Shown here piece by piece: positions 55,023-64,000 of a stretch of 64,000 nucleotides of DNA. This DNA comes from Mesorhizobium sp. 65-26. Lineage in GTDB: Bacteria > Pseudomonadota > Alphaproteobacteria > Rhizobiales > Rhizobiaceae. Each line of letters opens with the position of its first letter. Positions within the stretch are counted from its first letter, which is position 1. Below the pieces are notes generated by a model. The model saw only the letters and a list, made by a program, of their open reading frames with translations. It was not told the DNA's origin and ran no database searches. Position numbers and translations under genes: made by a program. The stretch lies in the NCBI GenBank assembly GCA_001899205.1, contig MKVL01000015.1, forward strand, positions 26,269 through 90,268. Reading direction: 5' to 3'.

Positions 55023-55276
55023 GGCGCGCGCTTTAGCAGGGGCGCAAAGCGGCGGCAAGCCGCGCGGCGCAACGGGTTCGGCACCGATTCATTAAACTTT
55101 GACCAATCCCGTTAGAGCATCGTTTGCGCCCGACATGGTAAATGCCCGCGTCAGTAAGAGCAATTCCGGCGGAGATACCAAGCACTCTCCTCAGGGAAGT
55201 TGCCCAAAAACAAAGAGATAGGGGCAATGAGGCGATTGGGGTCGCCGGACTTGCCCATGACTTCTGGGGGTTCGGA

Positions 55277-56413
55277 ATGTGCTTTCCAGGCAAAGGTTTC
55301 CTGCGTGCTCGCGACGGTTCCCTGGCGCCGGTCTTCGCCATGGCGCTGCTACCCATGGTGGCCGTGGTCGGCTTCTCCATGGATTACACATCGGCGGTTT
55401 CGACCCGCGCCTCGATGCAGAACGCGCTCGACGCGGCGGTGCTGGCCGTCACCACGCTGCCGCCCACGGCGACGGACACCGACCGCCTGCAGAAGCTGAG
55501 GGACTCCTTCGTCGCCAATGGCGGCCAGGGCACGGTCAACCTCGACAGTTTCCAGGTCGATACTTTCGGCACGGCGCGCGCCAACGTTTCGGCCAGCTAC
55601 GCCATGCCGACCAATTTCATGCAGATCGCCCGCGTGCCGACGGTGTCGATCGGCGTCACCGCCGCCGTGCGCAAGACGCCGTCGCTTGTGCAGGCGACGT
55701 TCAAGGTCGACAAGGTGTCGGGCTACTGGAACAAGACGGTCACGCTCTACGGCACGAAATTCGGCGCGACCTCGCCGCAGAAGCTGATGACGGCCAGCTA
55801 CGTCTTCTCGTCCTATGGCTTCACCTACACGGTGGGGTCCGGCAACAAGGCCAAGTCCTACACCACCAATGAAGCGAAGGGTTACGGCACGACGACCATT
55901 TCCCTGGTCAACGGCTCGACCTCTACGGTGGTGCAGACGCAGACCTGCACCACAGCCGGCTCGACGACCAACTTCGTCAACCCGCCGACCGACGCGGTCG
56001 TAACCTCGCAATATGACAGCAACAGCAAGCAGACGGTCTATTTCAAGACCACTTGCGCTACCACAACCGTGCCGGCCAACGGCACCGGCGCCGCCGTCGA
56101 CGTGAGCCAGATGAACAGTCTCTATCTGCAGATGGACGTCACCACCGGCAACACGGCGACGTTCAAGTCGAACGATCCCACGACGTCGAACCATCTCTAC
56201 CTGGGCCTTTCGCCGACCCCTTTGACCGAGGTTGCCTCCGGCCAGACGGTCGACATCTTCACTGTCGTGCCTTGCTCGCAGACCAGCTACCAGGCCTGGG
56301 AGGACGGCGGCAATTCGCTTCCCGCGGCCTACACGAACGCCGACTTCTTCTACAACGTCACCGGCAAGTGCGATTTCAACCAGCGCCCGTCGGAGACGAT
56401 GCTGACGCAGTAG
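55277..56413 (+). CDS. TadE/TadG-like pilus-assembly-associated membrane protein
   Basis: Predicted 378-residue protein starting MCFPGKGFLRARDGSLAPVF. The N-terminal segment DGSLAPVFAMALLPMVAVVG with FSMDYTSAVSTRASMQNALD is the Flp pilus TadE/G-type pattern: a short basic cytoplasmic tail, one transmembrane helix, then an amphipathic helix. The rest is extracytoplasmic, Thr/Ser-rich with several cysteines and no vWA motif that I can see. GGGGG lies 7-8 nt before the ATG at 55277. No tad locus is adjacent, so it is an orphan. Role in adhesion is inferred only. Confidence 0.75.
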   Translation: MCFPGKGFLRARDGSLAPVFAMALLPMVAVVGFSMDYTSAVSTRASMQNALDAAVLAVTTLPPTATDTDRLQKLRDSFVANGGQGTVNLDSFQVDTFGTARANVSASYAMPTNFMQIARVPTVSIGVTAAVRKTPSLVQATFKVDKVSGYWNKTVTLYGTKFGATSPQKLMTASYVFSSYGFTYTVGSGNKAKSYTTNEAKGYGTTTISLVNGSTSTVVQTQTCTTAGSTTNFVNPPTDAVVTSQYDSNSKQTVYFKTTCATTTVPANGTGAAVDVSQMNSLYLQMDVTTGNTATFKSNDPTTSNHLYLGLSPTPLTEVASGQTVDIFTVVPCSQTSYQAWEDGGNSLPAAYTNADFFYNVTGKCDFNQRPSETMLTQ

Positions 56414-56489
56414 CGGCGGGGACGGTGACGGACTCAGGCTTCGTCTCCACGACCTCCCCACAAGGGACTTGGCAATCACGCAAGGGGCA

Positions 56490-56605
56490 CGACCCCCACT
56501 CCGTCCGCTGCGCGGACACCTCTCCCCCGAACGACGGGGAGAGGAAAGGCGCGAGCTTGCCGGGCTAGGCTCCCTTCCTCTCCCTCCGCGGAGGGCAGGG
56601 CCATC
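56490..56605 (+). repeat. dispersed repeat R1, variant copy 4
   Basis: Begins CCCCCACTCCGTCCGCTGCG, a variant of the R1 start, has the CTCTCCCCC/GGGGAGAGG hairpin, and ends early at CTCCCTCCGCGGAGG. It follows the TadG-like gene. Confidence 0.7.
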
Positions 56606-56640
56606 GCATATGGAAATTTGGAGCGTGTCAGCGCGACAGG

Positions 56641-56780
56641 TACCCCCACCCTACCCTCCCCACAAGGGGGAGGGGATTCCCGCAGGTGCCGATCTTCGCA
56701 AACTGTCGACGTCTCAGCGTCGAAAGATGGGCGCGCGGCAGCGTTCCCTCCCCCTTGTGGGGAGGGTTAGGGTGGGGGTC
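56641..56780. repeat. long inverted repeat R2, copy 2
   Basis: Arms CCCCCACCCTACCCTCCCC (56642) and GGGGAGGGTTAGGGTGGGGG (56759) with CACAAGG hairpins, and the spacer wording GATTCCCGCAGGTGCCGATC shared with 48308. It directly follows an R1 copy, as at 48098-48453, so R1 and R2 travel as a tandem block. The remainder of the 56414-56888 gap holds the DUF1223 promoter. Confidence 0.8.
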
Positions 56781-56888
56781 TGCGCCGACACCCCCAATCA
56801 CAAACCGGTGAAGATGTAACGACGTGTCCGTCGGGGACGAAGCAACGGGCATGGCCGGCGACCGGCGCCCGTTGCAACGGAGGATCCG

Positions 56889-57590
56889 ATGACACGATCG
56901 AGAACAGGCAGGCTTGGGGCGCTGGCGGGCGCCGCGCTGCTTGCCTTCGCGGCGACGGGCGCCGTCGCCGGCCAGCCGCTCACCGTGGTCGAACTGTTCA
57001 CCAGCCAGGGTTGCTCGTCCTGCCCGCCGGCCAACGCCAACCTCATCAAGGTCCGTCAGCAGCCGGGCGTGCTGGCGCTGTCTTTCAACGTCACCTACTG
57101 GGACTATCTCGGCTGGAAGGACACGTTCGGCCGGCCCGAATTCACGCAGCGCCAGGTCGATTACGAGCCCGCGCTCGGCCATGACGGGCCGTTCACGCCG
57201 CAGGTCGTGGTCAACGGCCATGCCGACGCCGTCGGCGCCCGGCCGGGCGAGATCGAGACGCTGATCGCCGCCAGCCATCCGACGCCGGGCCCGGCGCTCG
57301 TGCTCGGCCAGGACAAGGTCTCGATCGGCGCCGGCGCGGCGCCGGGCGGCCATGCCGACATCTGGCTGGTGCGCTACGACAGGCATGTCGTGGAGGTGCC
57401 GGTGGGGCGCGGCGAGAACACCGGTCGCACCTTGCCGCACGCCAATGTCGTCCATTCGCTGCAGCGGCTGGGCGCCTGGGCCGGCGCCGCCACCACCTTG
57501 CCGCTTCCCGAAGCCCCGGGCGGCCTCGCCACCGCCGTTCTGGTGCAGACGCCGGGCGGCGGCCCGATCCTCGCCGCCGCCACCGACTGA
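56889..57590 (+). CDS. DUF1223 domain protein, secreted thioredoxin-like
   Basis: Predicted 233-residue exported protein. A Sec signal peptide (LGALAGAALLAFAATGAVAG, residues about 8-28) is followed by VVELFTSQGCSSCPPANANL, where CSSC is a thioredoxin-like redox motif, then LSFNVTYWDYLGWKDTFGRP and QVVVNGHADAVGAR. This order defines DUF1223, whose function is not established but is expected to be periplasmic and redox-related. GGAGGATCCG precedes the ATG. Together with the Met-rich peptide and MsrA downstream it forms a plus-strand run with an oxidative-stress flavour. Confidence 0.9.
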   Translation: MTRSRTGRLGALAGAALLAFAATGAVAGQPLTVVELFTSQGCSSCPPANANLIKVRQQPGVLALSFNVTYWDYLGWKDTFGRPEFTQRQVDYEPALGHDGPFTPQVVVNGHADAVGARPGEIETLIAASHPTPGPALVLGQDKVSIGAGAAPGGHADIWLVRYDRHVVEVPVGRGENTGRTLPHANVVHSLQRLGAWAGAATTLPLPEAPGGLATAVLVQTPGGGPILAAATD

Positions 57591-57671
57591 CCATCCGCTG
57601 TTTTCGCAGGGCCGCACGGGCGGCCGCATCAACCGGCCCGCATCCGCGCGCCGCAACCCCAGGAGACGATC

Positions 57672-57917
57672 ATGACCAGATTCCCCGTCCTCGCCGCGCT
57701 CGCGCTCGCCCTCGGCTCGACGGCGCTCGCCGCCGGCGCGCGTGCCGACGACGCGACCGGCGCGATGAAGCCGGCAATGGCCACCGACGCGATGAAGCCG
57801 GCGGCGAACGCCATGAAACCGGCGACGGATGCGATGAAGCCGGCCAATGCCATGAAGCCGGCGGATGCGATGAAGTCCGCCGACGCCATGAAGCCGGCCG
57901 ACACCACGGCGAACTGA
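57672..57917 (+). CDS. small exported Met-rich repeat protein (AMKPA repeats)
   Basis: An 81-residue protein with a signal peptide (FPVLAALALALGSTALAAGA, cleavage near ARADD) followed by about 55 residues made of imperfect A-M-K-P-A units such as DAMKPANAMKPADAM. Eight methionines are spaced five to seven residues apart, and the Lys and Asp repeat with them. AGGAGACGATC precedes the ATG. It resembles the known pentapeptide Met-x-Lys-Asp-x repeat proteins (TIGR02953) in design. It lies 96 nt upstream of an exported MsrA, suggesting a methionine sink for oxidants in the periplasm. It could be intrinsically disordered. Confidence 0.8.
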   Translation: MTRFPVLAALALALGSTALAAGARADDATGAMKPAMATDAMKPAANAMKPATDAMKPANAMKPADAMKSADAMKPADTTAN

Positions 57918-58013
57918 AGATTGGCGCCGACTCCATCGCCCCCGCACGGCAAAGTGAGAAACCCGACGGGGGCTTCCGTCGTATAGTCCAGGAACCATGA
58001 AAGGAGATCAGAC

Positions 58014-58754
58014 ATGACCGGCATCGAGCACAAGGCCGCGCGGCGATCGCCATTCCTCATCAAGGGCGCGCTTGCCGCGCTGGTCGTCGCGGCGGCGGCC
58101 GCCGCGCTATGGCAGACGCCGGCGATCTCGGCCGAGGACGCGGTGACGATCCCGCCGCCGGCGGTCGACGAGAAGCCCGTGGCCGGCAGCGAAAAGGCTG
58201 TCTTCGCCGGCGGCTGCTTCTGGGGCGTGCAGGGCGTGTTCCAGCATGTCAGGGGCGTCGAGCGCGCCGTCTCCGGCTACACGGGCGGCGGCAAGGACGA
58301 CGCCGTCTACGAGACGGTCGGCACCGGCCGCACCGGCCACGCGGAATCCGTCGAGGTCACCTACGACCCGTCGAAGGTCACCTACGGCCAATTGCTGCAG
58401 GTCTATTTCTCGGTCGCGCACAACCCGACGGAGCTCAACTACCAGGGTCCCGACGAGGGCACGCAGTATCGCTCGACGATCTTCGCCGAGAATCCCGAGC
58501 AGAAGAAGCTCGCCGAGAGCTACATCGCCCAGCTCGACAAGGCCAAGGTGTTTTCGAAGCCGATCGTCACCACGCTGGAGACCGGCAAGACCTTCTATCC
58601 GGCCGAGGACTATCACCAGGATTTCCTGACGCTGAACCCGACCTATCCCTACATCGTCTACAACGACCTGCCCAAGATCGAGAACCTGAAGACGATGTTC
58701 CCCAAGCTCTACAGCGAAAAGCCGGTCCTGGTGCTGGCCTCGAGCAAGAGCTAG
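58014..58754 (+). CDS. msrA: peptide methionine sulfoxide reductase MsrA, exported
   Basis: Predicted 246-residue enzyme that reduces Met-S-sulfoxide. An N-terminal hydrophobic segment (FLIKGALAALVVAAAAAALW, residues about 14-33, then AISAEDA) indicates export or membrane anchoring. The catalytic motif is AVFAGGCFWGVQGVFQHV. SGYTGGGKDDAVYETVGTGR, HAESVEVTYDPSKVTYGQLL and LNYQGPDEGTQYRSTIF complete the domain. The C-terminal cysteines used by E. coli MsrA for resolution are absent, so another protein must recycle it. AAAGGAGATC precedes the ATG. The substrate may be the Met-rich peptide encoded just upstream. Confidence 0.93.
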   Translation: MTGIEHKAARRSPFLIKGALAALVVAAAAAALWQTPAISAEDAVTIPPPAVDEKPVAGSEKAVFAGGCFWGVQGVFQHVRGVERAVSGYTGGGKDDAVYETVGTGRTGHAESVEVTYDPSKVTYGQLLQVYFSVAHNPTELNYQGPDEGTQYRSTIFAENPEQKKLAESYIAQLDKAKVFSKPIVTTLETGKTFYPAEDYHQDFLTLNPTYPYIVYNDLPKIENLKTMFPKLYSEKPVLVLASSKS

Positions 58755-58855
58755 GGCGCCGTAGCTGCTGGCGTCCCGCCGTGGTTTGACGAAGGTGCCT
58801 CAGCCTTTGTGGACAAGGAACTCACATGGCGGCGGCGATAACTCCAGCGTCGCAT

Positions 58856-58983
58856 ACCCCCACCCCCAAGCCCTCCCCACAAGGGGAGGGGGACTCGCCG
58901 GCCGCTGTGCCGCAAGTACCGCCTGAAGACATGTCCTCGGCGTTGGCGCCTCCCCCTTGTGGGGAGGGGCTAGGGGTGGGGGT
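58856..58983. repeat. long inverted repeat R2, copy 3
   Basis: Arms CCCCCACCCCCAAGCCCTCC (58857) and GGGGAGGGGCTAGGGGTGGG (58959) flank a spacer of about 90 bp, with CCACAAGG hairpins beside each arm. It lies between msrA and the R1 copy in reverse orientation. Together these fill the 58755-59220 gap. Confidence 0.75.
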
Positions 58984-59029
58984 CCGCGCCGGGCAAAACG
59001 CTTTCCGATTTCCCAATGCTGTTGCCCTG

Positions 59030-59135
59030 CCCTCCGGAGGGAGAGGAAAGGAGCCCGGTTTGGCAGGCTCGCTCCCTTCCTCTCCCCCGTCGTTCGGGGG
59101 AGAGGTGGTCGGCAAGGCCGACCGGAGTGGGGGTC
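59030..59135 (-). repeat. dispersed repeat R1, copy 5 in reverse orientation
   Basis: Reads GGCCGACCGGAGTGGGGGTC at its right end, the complement of the R1 start, with the CTCTCCCCCGT...GGGGGAGAGG hairpin in the middle. It is the only inverted copy in the window. Confidence 0.75.
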
Positions 59136-59220
59136 GTGCTCTTACGCGATTGCCCCCTTCAAGGGAAAGGTATTCCCGCCGCGCCTGTCCTCACGGCGAC
59201 GTCCCGACGTCAGGAGATGT

Positions 59221-60681
59221 TCACTGCGTCGCCGGTGTCGAGGCCAAAGTCTCGCCGTCCCAGCCGCCGCCCAGCGCCTGGAACAGGCTGGTGGCCGCCA
59301 GCAGCCGGTTGAGCCGCACCTGGACCAGTGTCGACTGCGCGCTGAACAGCGTCTGCTCCGTCTGCAGCACGCTGACCAGATTGGCGGTGCCGCCCTTGAG
59401 CTGCTCCTCGGCGACCTGAAAACCCTTGCGTGAATTGGCCACCACTTCGCCCTGCAGGCGCTGCTGCAGCGTCGTTTGCTCCAGCGCCACCAGCGCGATC
59501 TCGACATCGGCGAAGCCCGACAGCACCGCCTTGCGGTAGGCCTGCAGGCTCTGCAACTGTGCCCCCTTGGCCTGCTTGAGCTGGTTCTGCAACTGGAAGC
59601 CGTCGAAGATCGGCTGGCTGAGGCCCGCCACCAGCGTGTAATACCAGGCGCCCGGCCCGAACAGCGCGGCCAGCGCCTTGCTCTGGAAGCCGGCGCTGCC
59701 GGTGAGCTCGATCTGCGGGAAGAACGCGCCGCGCGCCGCCTCGACGCTGAAGCTGGAGGCCGCGAGCTGCGCTTCCGCCTCGCGTATGTCGGGGCGCCTG
59801 GCCAAGAGTTCGGACGGCAGGCCGGGCGTCACGCGCGGCACGGAGATGCGCGACAGGCCGCGCGCGTCGATACGGAAGCCGGCCGGCACCTTGGCCAGCA
59901 GGACGGCGAGCGCGGCGATGTTCTGCCGCCGCGTTACCTCCAGCGGCGGGATGGAGGCGCGCACCTGCGCCACCAGCGCGGCCTGCTGGGAAACGTCGAG
60001 CTGCGAGGCGGTGCCGGCGGTGAACTGCTTCTGGATCAGGCCCTGGATGCGGCTCGCCGCGGCAAGGTTGTCGCGCGCCACGGCAAGCTGGTCCTGCGCG
60101 GCGAGCACCTGGAAATAGGTGTTGGCGACCGACACGACGGTGCTCAGCATCACCACCTCGCGGTTGAAGCGGCTGGCCAGCGCGGTCTTCTCCGCGGCGT
60201 AGAGCGTGGCGCGGTTCTTGCCCCAGAAGTCCAGCATGTAGCTGGCCGACAGGCCGAGGCCGAACTGCGGTTGGCCGCTGCCGGCCTGGCGCTGGGTCGC
60301 GGCGCTGCCTGAACCGGAGAGGCTGGGCAGCAGCGGCGCGCCGGCAATGCCCGCCTGCGCGTCGGCCTGGATGATCTGCGCCATGGCGACGGCGATGTCG
60401 AGATTGGCGGCGCGCGCCTGCTCGACCAGGCTGGTCAGCTCCGGCGAGCCGAAGCCGCGCCACCATTCCGGCCTCGGCTCGGCCGCCTTCGCCGCGCGCG
60501 GCGCGTTGCCGTATTTGGCCGGCACGTCGAGCATGGCGTCGGGATGCTCGGTGTTGAGCACGCAGCCCGTCAGGCCGAGCGAAACCATGCAGGCCATGGC
60601 CGTCCGCGCCAGGCGCGGCATCGCCGGGCGCCGGCCCGGCGGCCTCTGTTTCATTCGCATGCAACCCTCTCCTTCGCGCAT
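59221..60681 (-). CDS. RND efflux outer-membrane lipoprotein (NodT/OprM family)
   Basis: Predicted 486-residue outer-membrane channel (479 if it starts at ATG 60660, MRMKQRPPG). The lipoprotein signal ends in the lipobox LGLTGC. Two OEP repeats follow: SLVEQARAANLDIAVAMAQI, SASYMLDFWGKNRATLYAAE and QLDVSQQAALVAQVR in the first; LLARRPDIREAEAQLAAS, PIFDGFQLQNQLKQAK and EEQLKGGTANLVSVLQTEQ in the second. It is 3 nt downstream of the RND pump gene on the same strand, so it is the exit duct of that tripartite pump. Confidence 0.94.
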   Translation of the reverse strand: MREGEGCMRMKQRPPGRRPAMPRLARTAMACMVSLGLTGCVLNTEHPDAMLDVPAKYGNAPRAAKAAEPRPEWWRGFGSPELTSLVEQARAANLDIAVAMAQIIQADAQAGIAGAPLLPSLSGSGSAATQRQAGSGQPQFGLGLSASYMLDFWGKNRATLYAAEKTALASRFNREVVMLSTVVSVANTYFQVLAAQDQLAVARDNLAAASRIQGLIQKQFTAGTASQLDVSQQAALVAQVRASIPPLEVTRRQNIAALAVLLAKVPAGFRIDARGLSRISVPRVTPGLPSELLARRPDIREAEAQLAASSFSVEAARGAFFPQIELTGSAGFQSKALAALFGPGAWYYTLVAGLSQPIFDGFQLQNQLKQAKGAQLQSLQAYRKAVLSGFADVEIALVALEQTTLQQRLQGEVVANSRKGFQVAEEQLKGGTANLVSVLQTEQTLFSAQSTLVQVRLNRLLAATSLFQALGGGWDGETLASTPATQ

Positions 60682-60684
60682 GGC

Positions 60685-63600
60685 CTATTCCCCCGGCACC
60701 GGGCTCGCTCGCGGCGCGGACCGGGTCCTGCGCCTGCCCCAGCCCAGCCGGAGGCGGTCGATATAGATGTAGATGACAGGCGTCGTGTAGAGCGTCAGCA
60801 TCTGGCTGAGCACCAGCCCGCCGACGATCGAGATGCCCAGCGGCTGGCGGATCTCGCCGCCCTCGCCGAGGCCGAGGGCCAGCGGCACGGCGCCCAGCAG
60901 CGCCGCCATGGTCGTCATCATGATCGGCCGGAAGCGCAGGATGCAGGCCTGGAAGATGGCTTCCTCGGGCGCCATGTTGCCGCGCCGCTCGGCGTCGAGC
61001 GCGAAGTCGATCATCATGATGGCGTTCTTCTTGACGATGCCGATCAGCAGGATGACGCCGATCAGCGCCATGATGCTGAACTCGATGTTCGCCGCCGACA
61101 GCGCCAGCAGCGCGCCCACGCCGGCCGAGGGCAGCGTCGACAGGATGGTGAGCGGATGAGCGTAGCTCTCATAGAGGATGCCGAGCACGGCGTAGACGGC
61201 GATCAGCGCCGCCAGGATCAGCATCGGCTGGTTGGACAGCGTGTCCTGGAACACCCTTGCCGTGCCGGCGAAGGAACCGTGGATGGTGGTCGGCATGCCG
61301 ATGCGATCCGAGGCCTGGGCGATCGCGTCCACCGCGTCGCTCAGCGCCATGCCCGGCGCGAGGTTGAACGACAGGGTGGTGGCGACGAACAGTCCCTGGT
61401 GGTTGATCGACAGCGGCGTCGAGCCCGGCCCGAAGCGCGCCACGGAGGCAAGCGGCACCATCGTCTCCGTGCCGGTGCTCACCGCCGCGCCAGTGGAGGC
61501 GGAGCTCTTGCCGGTGCTGGCGATCGAGTTGTTGGCCTGGTTGCGCGCCGCGTCCGAGGCGACCGCCGAGGCGCTGGTCGACTTGCCCGCCGAGGCGAAG
61601 GTGCCGGATACAGCGTTCGAGGCCTGCGAGCCGCCCACCGAGCCGCCCGAGGTGCTGACATAGACCTGGCTCAGCGTTTCCGGGTTCTGCCAGTATTGCG
61701 GCGCCGCCTCCATCACCACATGGTACTGGTTGCGCGCCACGTAGATGGTCGACACCTGGCGCTGGCCGAAGGCGTCGTAGAGCGTGTTGTCGATCTGGCC
61801 GACAGTGATGCCAAGGCGCGCCGCGGCGTCGCGGTCGATGACGACGTTGGCTTCCAGCCCCTTGTTCTGCTGGTCGCTGTTGACGTCGGTCAGGCGCGGG
61901 TCGCCCTGCAGCGCCGCCGCCAGCTTCGGCGCCCACTCCACGAGTTCGTCGAAACTGTCGCCCTGCAGCGTGTACTGGTACTGCGCGTTGGACTGCCGGC
62001 CGCCGACGCGGATGTCCTGCACCGATTGCAGGAACAACGTCGCGCCCGAGACCACCGACAGCGCGCCGCGCAGCCGCCCGATCACCTGGTCGGCGGAGAT
62101 CTTGCGCTCGGCGAGCGGCTTCAGCGACACGAACATGAAGCCGGAATTGGTCTGGCCGCCGCCGGTGAAGCCGACGGCCGTGTCGACGGCCGGATCGCGG
62201 CTGACGATGTCGGCGAACTGGCTGAGCTTCTGCGACATGGACTGGAAGGAGGTCGCCTGGTCCGCCTGGATCGAACCGGTGAGCCTGCCGGTGTCCTGCT
62301 GCGGGAAGAAGCCCTTGGGAATGGTGGCGTAGAGATGGAAGTTGAGGCAGAGGACGGCGAGCAGGATCGCCAGCACCAGCCGCGGATGCCGCAGCGCCGC
62401 GGCGAGCGAGCGCCGGTATCCGGCAAGCATCAGGTCGAAGGCCCGCTCGCTCGCCCGGTAGAGCCGGCCGCGGACGCGCTCACGGTGAGGGCGCAGGAAG
62501 ACGGCGCACATCATCGGCGTGGTGGTCAGCGAGACGACCAGCGAGACCAGGATGGCGGCCGACAGCGTCACCGCGAATTCGCGGAACAGCCGACCGACCA
62601 GGCCGCCCATCAGCAGGATGGGGATGAAGACGGCGATCAGCGACACGCTCATCGCCAGCACCGTGAAGCCGACTTCCCGGGCGCCCTCGATCGCCGCCCG
62701 CGTCGGCGGCATGCCGTCGGAGATGTGGCGGGAGATGTTCTCGAGCACGACGATGGCGTCGTCGACGACGAAGCCGGTGGCGATGGTCAGCGCCATCAGC
62801 GACAGGTTGTCGATCGAGAAGCCGAGCAGGTACATGATGCCAAGCGTGCCGACCAGCGACACCGGCACCGCCACCACGGGGATCAGCGTCGAGCGCGCGT
62901 CGCGCAGGAAGGCGAAGACGACCAGGATCACCAGGCCGATGGCGATCATCAGCGCCTGCTCGACCTCCTGCAGCGAGGCGCGGATGGTGGTCGAGCGGTC
63001 GTTGGCGAGGTTGATGTCGATGGCCGGCGAGACCGAGGCGCGCAGCGTCGGCAGCAGCGCCTTCACCCGGTCGACCGTGTCGATGATGTTGGCGTTGGGC
63101 GAGCGGTTGAGGATCACCAGCACCGCCGGCTTGCCGTTGGCGAGGCCGGCATTGCGGATGTTCTCGACCGAATCCGTCACCTCGCCGACATCGCTCAGCC
63201 GCACGGGGGCGCCGTTGCGGTAGGCGACGATCAGCGACCGGTAGTCCTTGGCCGCCGTCGCCTGGTCGTTGGCCAGGATCTGGTAGCGTTGCTGGCCGAC
63301 GTCGATCGCGCCCTTCGGGCTGTGCGCGTTGGCCGAGGCGAGCGCGGCGCGCACGTCCTCCAGGCCGATGCCGTATTTGTAGAGCGCCGGCGGCACCAGT
63401 TCGACCCGCACCGCCGGCAGCGAGGAGCCGCCGACCGACACCTCGCCGACGCCGTCGACCTGTGACAGCTTCTGCGCCAGCACGGTGCTGGCGGCGTCGA
63501 AGATCTCGCCCTTGGACAGCGTGTCCGAGGTCAGCGCCAGGATGAGGATCGGAGCGTCGGCCGGGTTCACCTTGCGATAGGTCGGGTTGGAGCGCAGGCT

Positions 63601-63963
63601 CGACGGCAGGTCGGCGCGGGCGGCGTTGATCGCCGCCTGCACGTCGCGCGCGGCGCCGTCTATGTCGCGGTCGAGGCCGAACTGCAGCGTGATGCGCGCC
63701 GAGCCGACGCTGGAGGACGAGGTCATCTCGTTGACGTCGGCGATCTGGCCGAGATGCCGCTCCAGCGGGCTCGCCACCGTCTCTGCCACCACCTGCGGGC
63801 TGGCGCCGGGCAGGCTCGCCTGCACCGAGATGACGGGGTAGTCGACGGCCGGCAGCGGCGCCACCGGCAGCAGCGGAAACGCCACCAGCCCGGCCAGCAG
63901 CACGCCCAGCGTTAGGAGCGTCGTGGCTACCGGGCGGCGGATGAACGGGGTGGAGAGGTTCAT
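60685..63963 (-). CDS. RND family efflux permease (MdtC/AcrB-like)
   Basis: Predicted 1092-residue proton-driven inner-membrane pump. [20 protein letters not shown] at the start, [20 protein letters not shown] (TM4 with the relay Asp pair), [15 protein letters not shown] and [20 protein letters not shown] are characteristic; the order fits the MdtB/MdtC branch. An unusual Ser/Ala/Gly/Thr-rich insertion of about 60 residues lies near residues 771-831 in the second periplasmic loop ([20 protein letters not shown] and onward). The start overlaps the upstream gene's stop (ATGA). Drug or metabolite specificity is unknown. Confidence 0.93.
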   Translation of the reverse strand: MNLSTPFIRRPVATTLLTLGVLLAGLVAFPLLPVAPLPAVDYPVISVQASLPGASPQVVAETVASPLERHLGQIADVNEMTSSSSVGSARITLQFGLDRDIDGAARDVQAAINAARADLPSSLRSNPTYRKVNPADAPILILALTSDTLSKGEIFDAASTVLAQKLSQVDGVGEVSVGGSSLPAVRVELVPPALYKYGIGLEDVRAALASANAHSPKGAIDVGQQRYQILANDQATAAKDYRSLIVAYRNGAPVRLSDVGEVTDSVENIRNAGLANGKPAVLVILNRSPNANIIDTVDRVKALLPTLRASVSPAIDINLANDRSTTIRASLQEVEQALMIAIGLVILVVFAFLRDARSTLIPVVAVPVSLVGTLGIMYLLGFSIDNLSLMALTIATGFVVDDAIVVLENISRHISDGMPPTRAAIEGAREVGFTVLAMSVSLIAVFIPILLMGGLVGRLFREFAVTLSAAILVSLVVSLTTTPMMCAVFLRPHRERVRGRLYRASERAFDLMLAGYRRSLAAALRHPRLVLAILLAVLCLNFHLYATIPKGFFPQQDTGRLTGSIQADQATSFQSMSQKLSQFADIVSRDPAVDTAVGFTGGGQTNSGFMFVSLKPLAERKISADQVIGRLRGALSVVSGATLFLQSVQDIRVGGRQSNAQYQYTLQGDSFDELVEWAPKLAAALQGDPRLTDVNSDQQNKGLEANVVIDRDAAARLGITVGQIDNTLYDAFGQRQVSTIYVARNQYHVVMEAAPQYWQNPETLSQVYVSTSGGSVGGSQASNAVSGTFASAGKSTSASAVASDAARNQANNSIASTGKSSASTGAAVSTGTETMVPLASVARFGPGSTPLSINHQGLFVATTLSFNLAPGMALSDAVDAIAQASDRIGMPTTIHGSFAGTARVFQDTLSNQPMLILAALIAVYAVLGILYESYAHPLTILSTLPSAGVGALLALSAANIEFSIMALIGVILLIGIVKKNAIMMIDFALDAERRGNMAPEEAIFQACILRFRPIMMTTMAALLGAVPLALGLGEGGEIRQPLGISIVGGLVLSQMLTLYTTPVIYIYIDRLRLGWGRRRTRSAPRASPVPGE

Positions 63964-64000
63964 GGCCCTGCGCCCGCCCCGCTCTCCTCGATCATGGCGG
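63960..64000 (-). CDS. C-terminal end of the upstream efflux gene (partial)
   Basis: The minus-strand frame ends [12 protein letters not shown] with the TGA overlapping the ATG of the RND permease by 4 nt. Only 12 codons and the stop are visible. By analogy with mdtABC-type operons it is probably a second RND permease or the membrane-fusion protein; the residues seen cannot decide. Confidence 0.6.
   Translation of the reverse strand, partial: AMIEESGAGAGP

Noticed and set aside
60544-63465. 973-codon plus-strand open frame antisense to the RND permease
   Set aside because: His/Arg/Asp-rich translation with no domain; a mirror of the real permease gene.

Overview
The window is GC-rich and packed with genes on both strands. 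Its gene order is that of an alphaproteobacterial chromosome replication-origin region, most likely Rhizobiales and probably Mesorhizobium or a close relative. This rests on recognised protein families, on the order parB-parA-rsmG-mnmG-mnmE ... rho-hemJ-hemE | ppsR-maf-aroE-coaE-dnaQ ... secB-fxsA-tim44-mltA-smr, on parS-like sites, and on palindromic intergenic repeats typical of rhizobia. No rRNA, tRNA or CRISPR array was seen.

Layout. 1-2.3 kb: start of a branched-chain 2-oxoacid dehydrogenase E1-alpha gene (partial, minus strand), a repeat-rich gap, then holA. 3.2-5.1 kb: a DUF4336 gene divergent from a TetR regulator with a palindromic operator between them, then a small membrane protein. 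5.6-11.6 kb: parB, parA, rsmG, mnmG and mnmE (all minus strand), with five parS-like sites. 11.8-17.2 kb: a YyaL-type thioredoxin-domain protein, then rho, hemJ and hemE. 17.2-17.7 kb: the probable oriC, with DnaA-box-like sites, a GANTC cluster and an AT-rich stem-loop. 17.7-21.9 kb: ppsR, maf, aroE, coaE and dnaQ. 21.9-29.6 kb: a cytochrome bd module (cydDC divergent from cydABX, with a perfect FNR box between them), a hemerythrin-like protein and an FnrN-type regulator. 29.7-33.9 kb: secB, fxsA, a Tim44-domain gene, mltA, smr and an XRE regulator.

34-43 kb: a transglutaminase-like protease, PHA depolymerase, an RlpA-like protein, an FAD-dependent oxidoreductase, a reverse-transsulfuration pair (CBS and a cystathionine gamma-lyase type enzyme), and an AT-rich islet with an unknown secreted protein. 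43.5-50.6 kb: a catabolic-looking cluster made of a GlxA/AraC regulator, M24 metallopeptidase, cysteine hydrolase, HSL-type esterase and a peptide-type ABC substrate-binding protein that lacks its transporter partners. 50.9-53.1 kb: a second lower-GC islet carrying a two-gene unit, an unknown protein plus an XRE-ImmA/IrrE protease, with the architecture of a toxin-antitoxin or phage-defence pair. 53-64 kb: lepA, a TadG-like pilus-associated protein, DUF1223, a Met-rich repeat peptide next to exported MsrA, and an RND efflux operon.

The intergenic gaps hold several families of long inverted repeats, some of them nested. The most notable leads are the oriC/parS architecture, the Met-rich peptide plus MsrA pair, the XRE-ImmA/IrrE pair in its islet, and the FNR-controlled cyd module.
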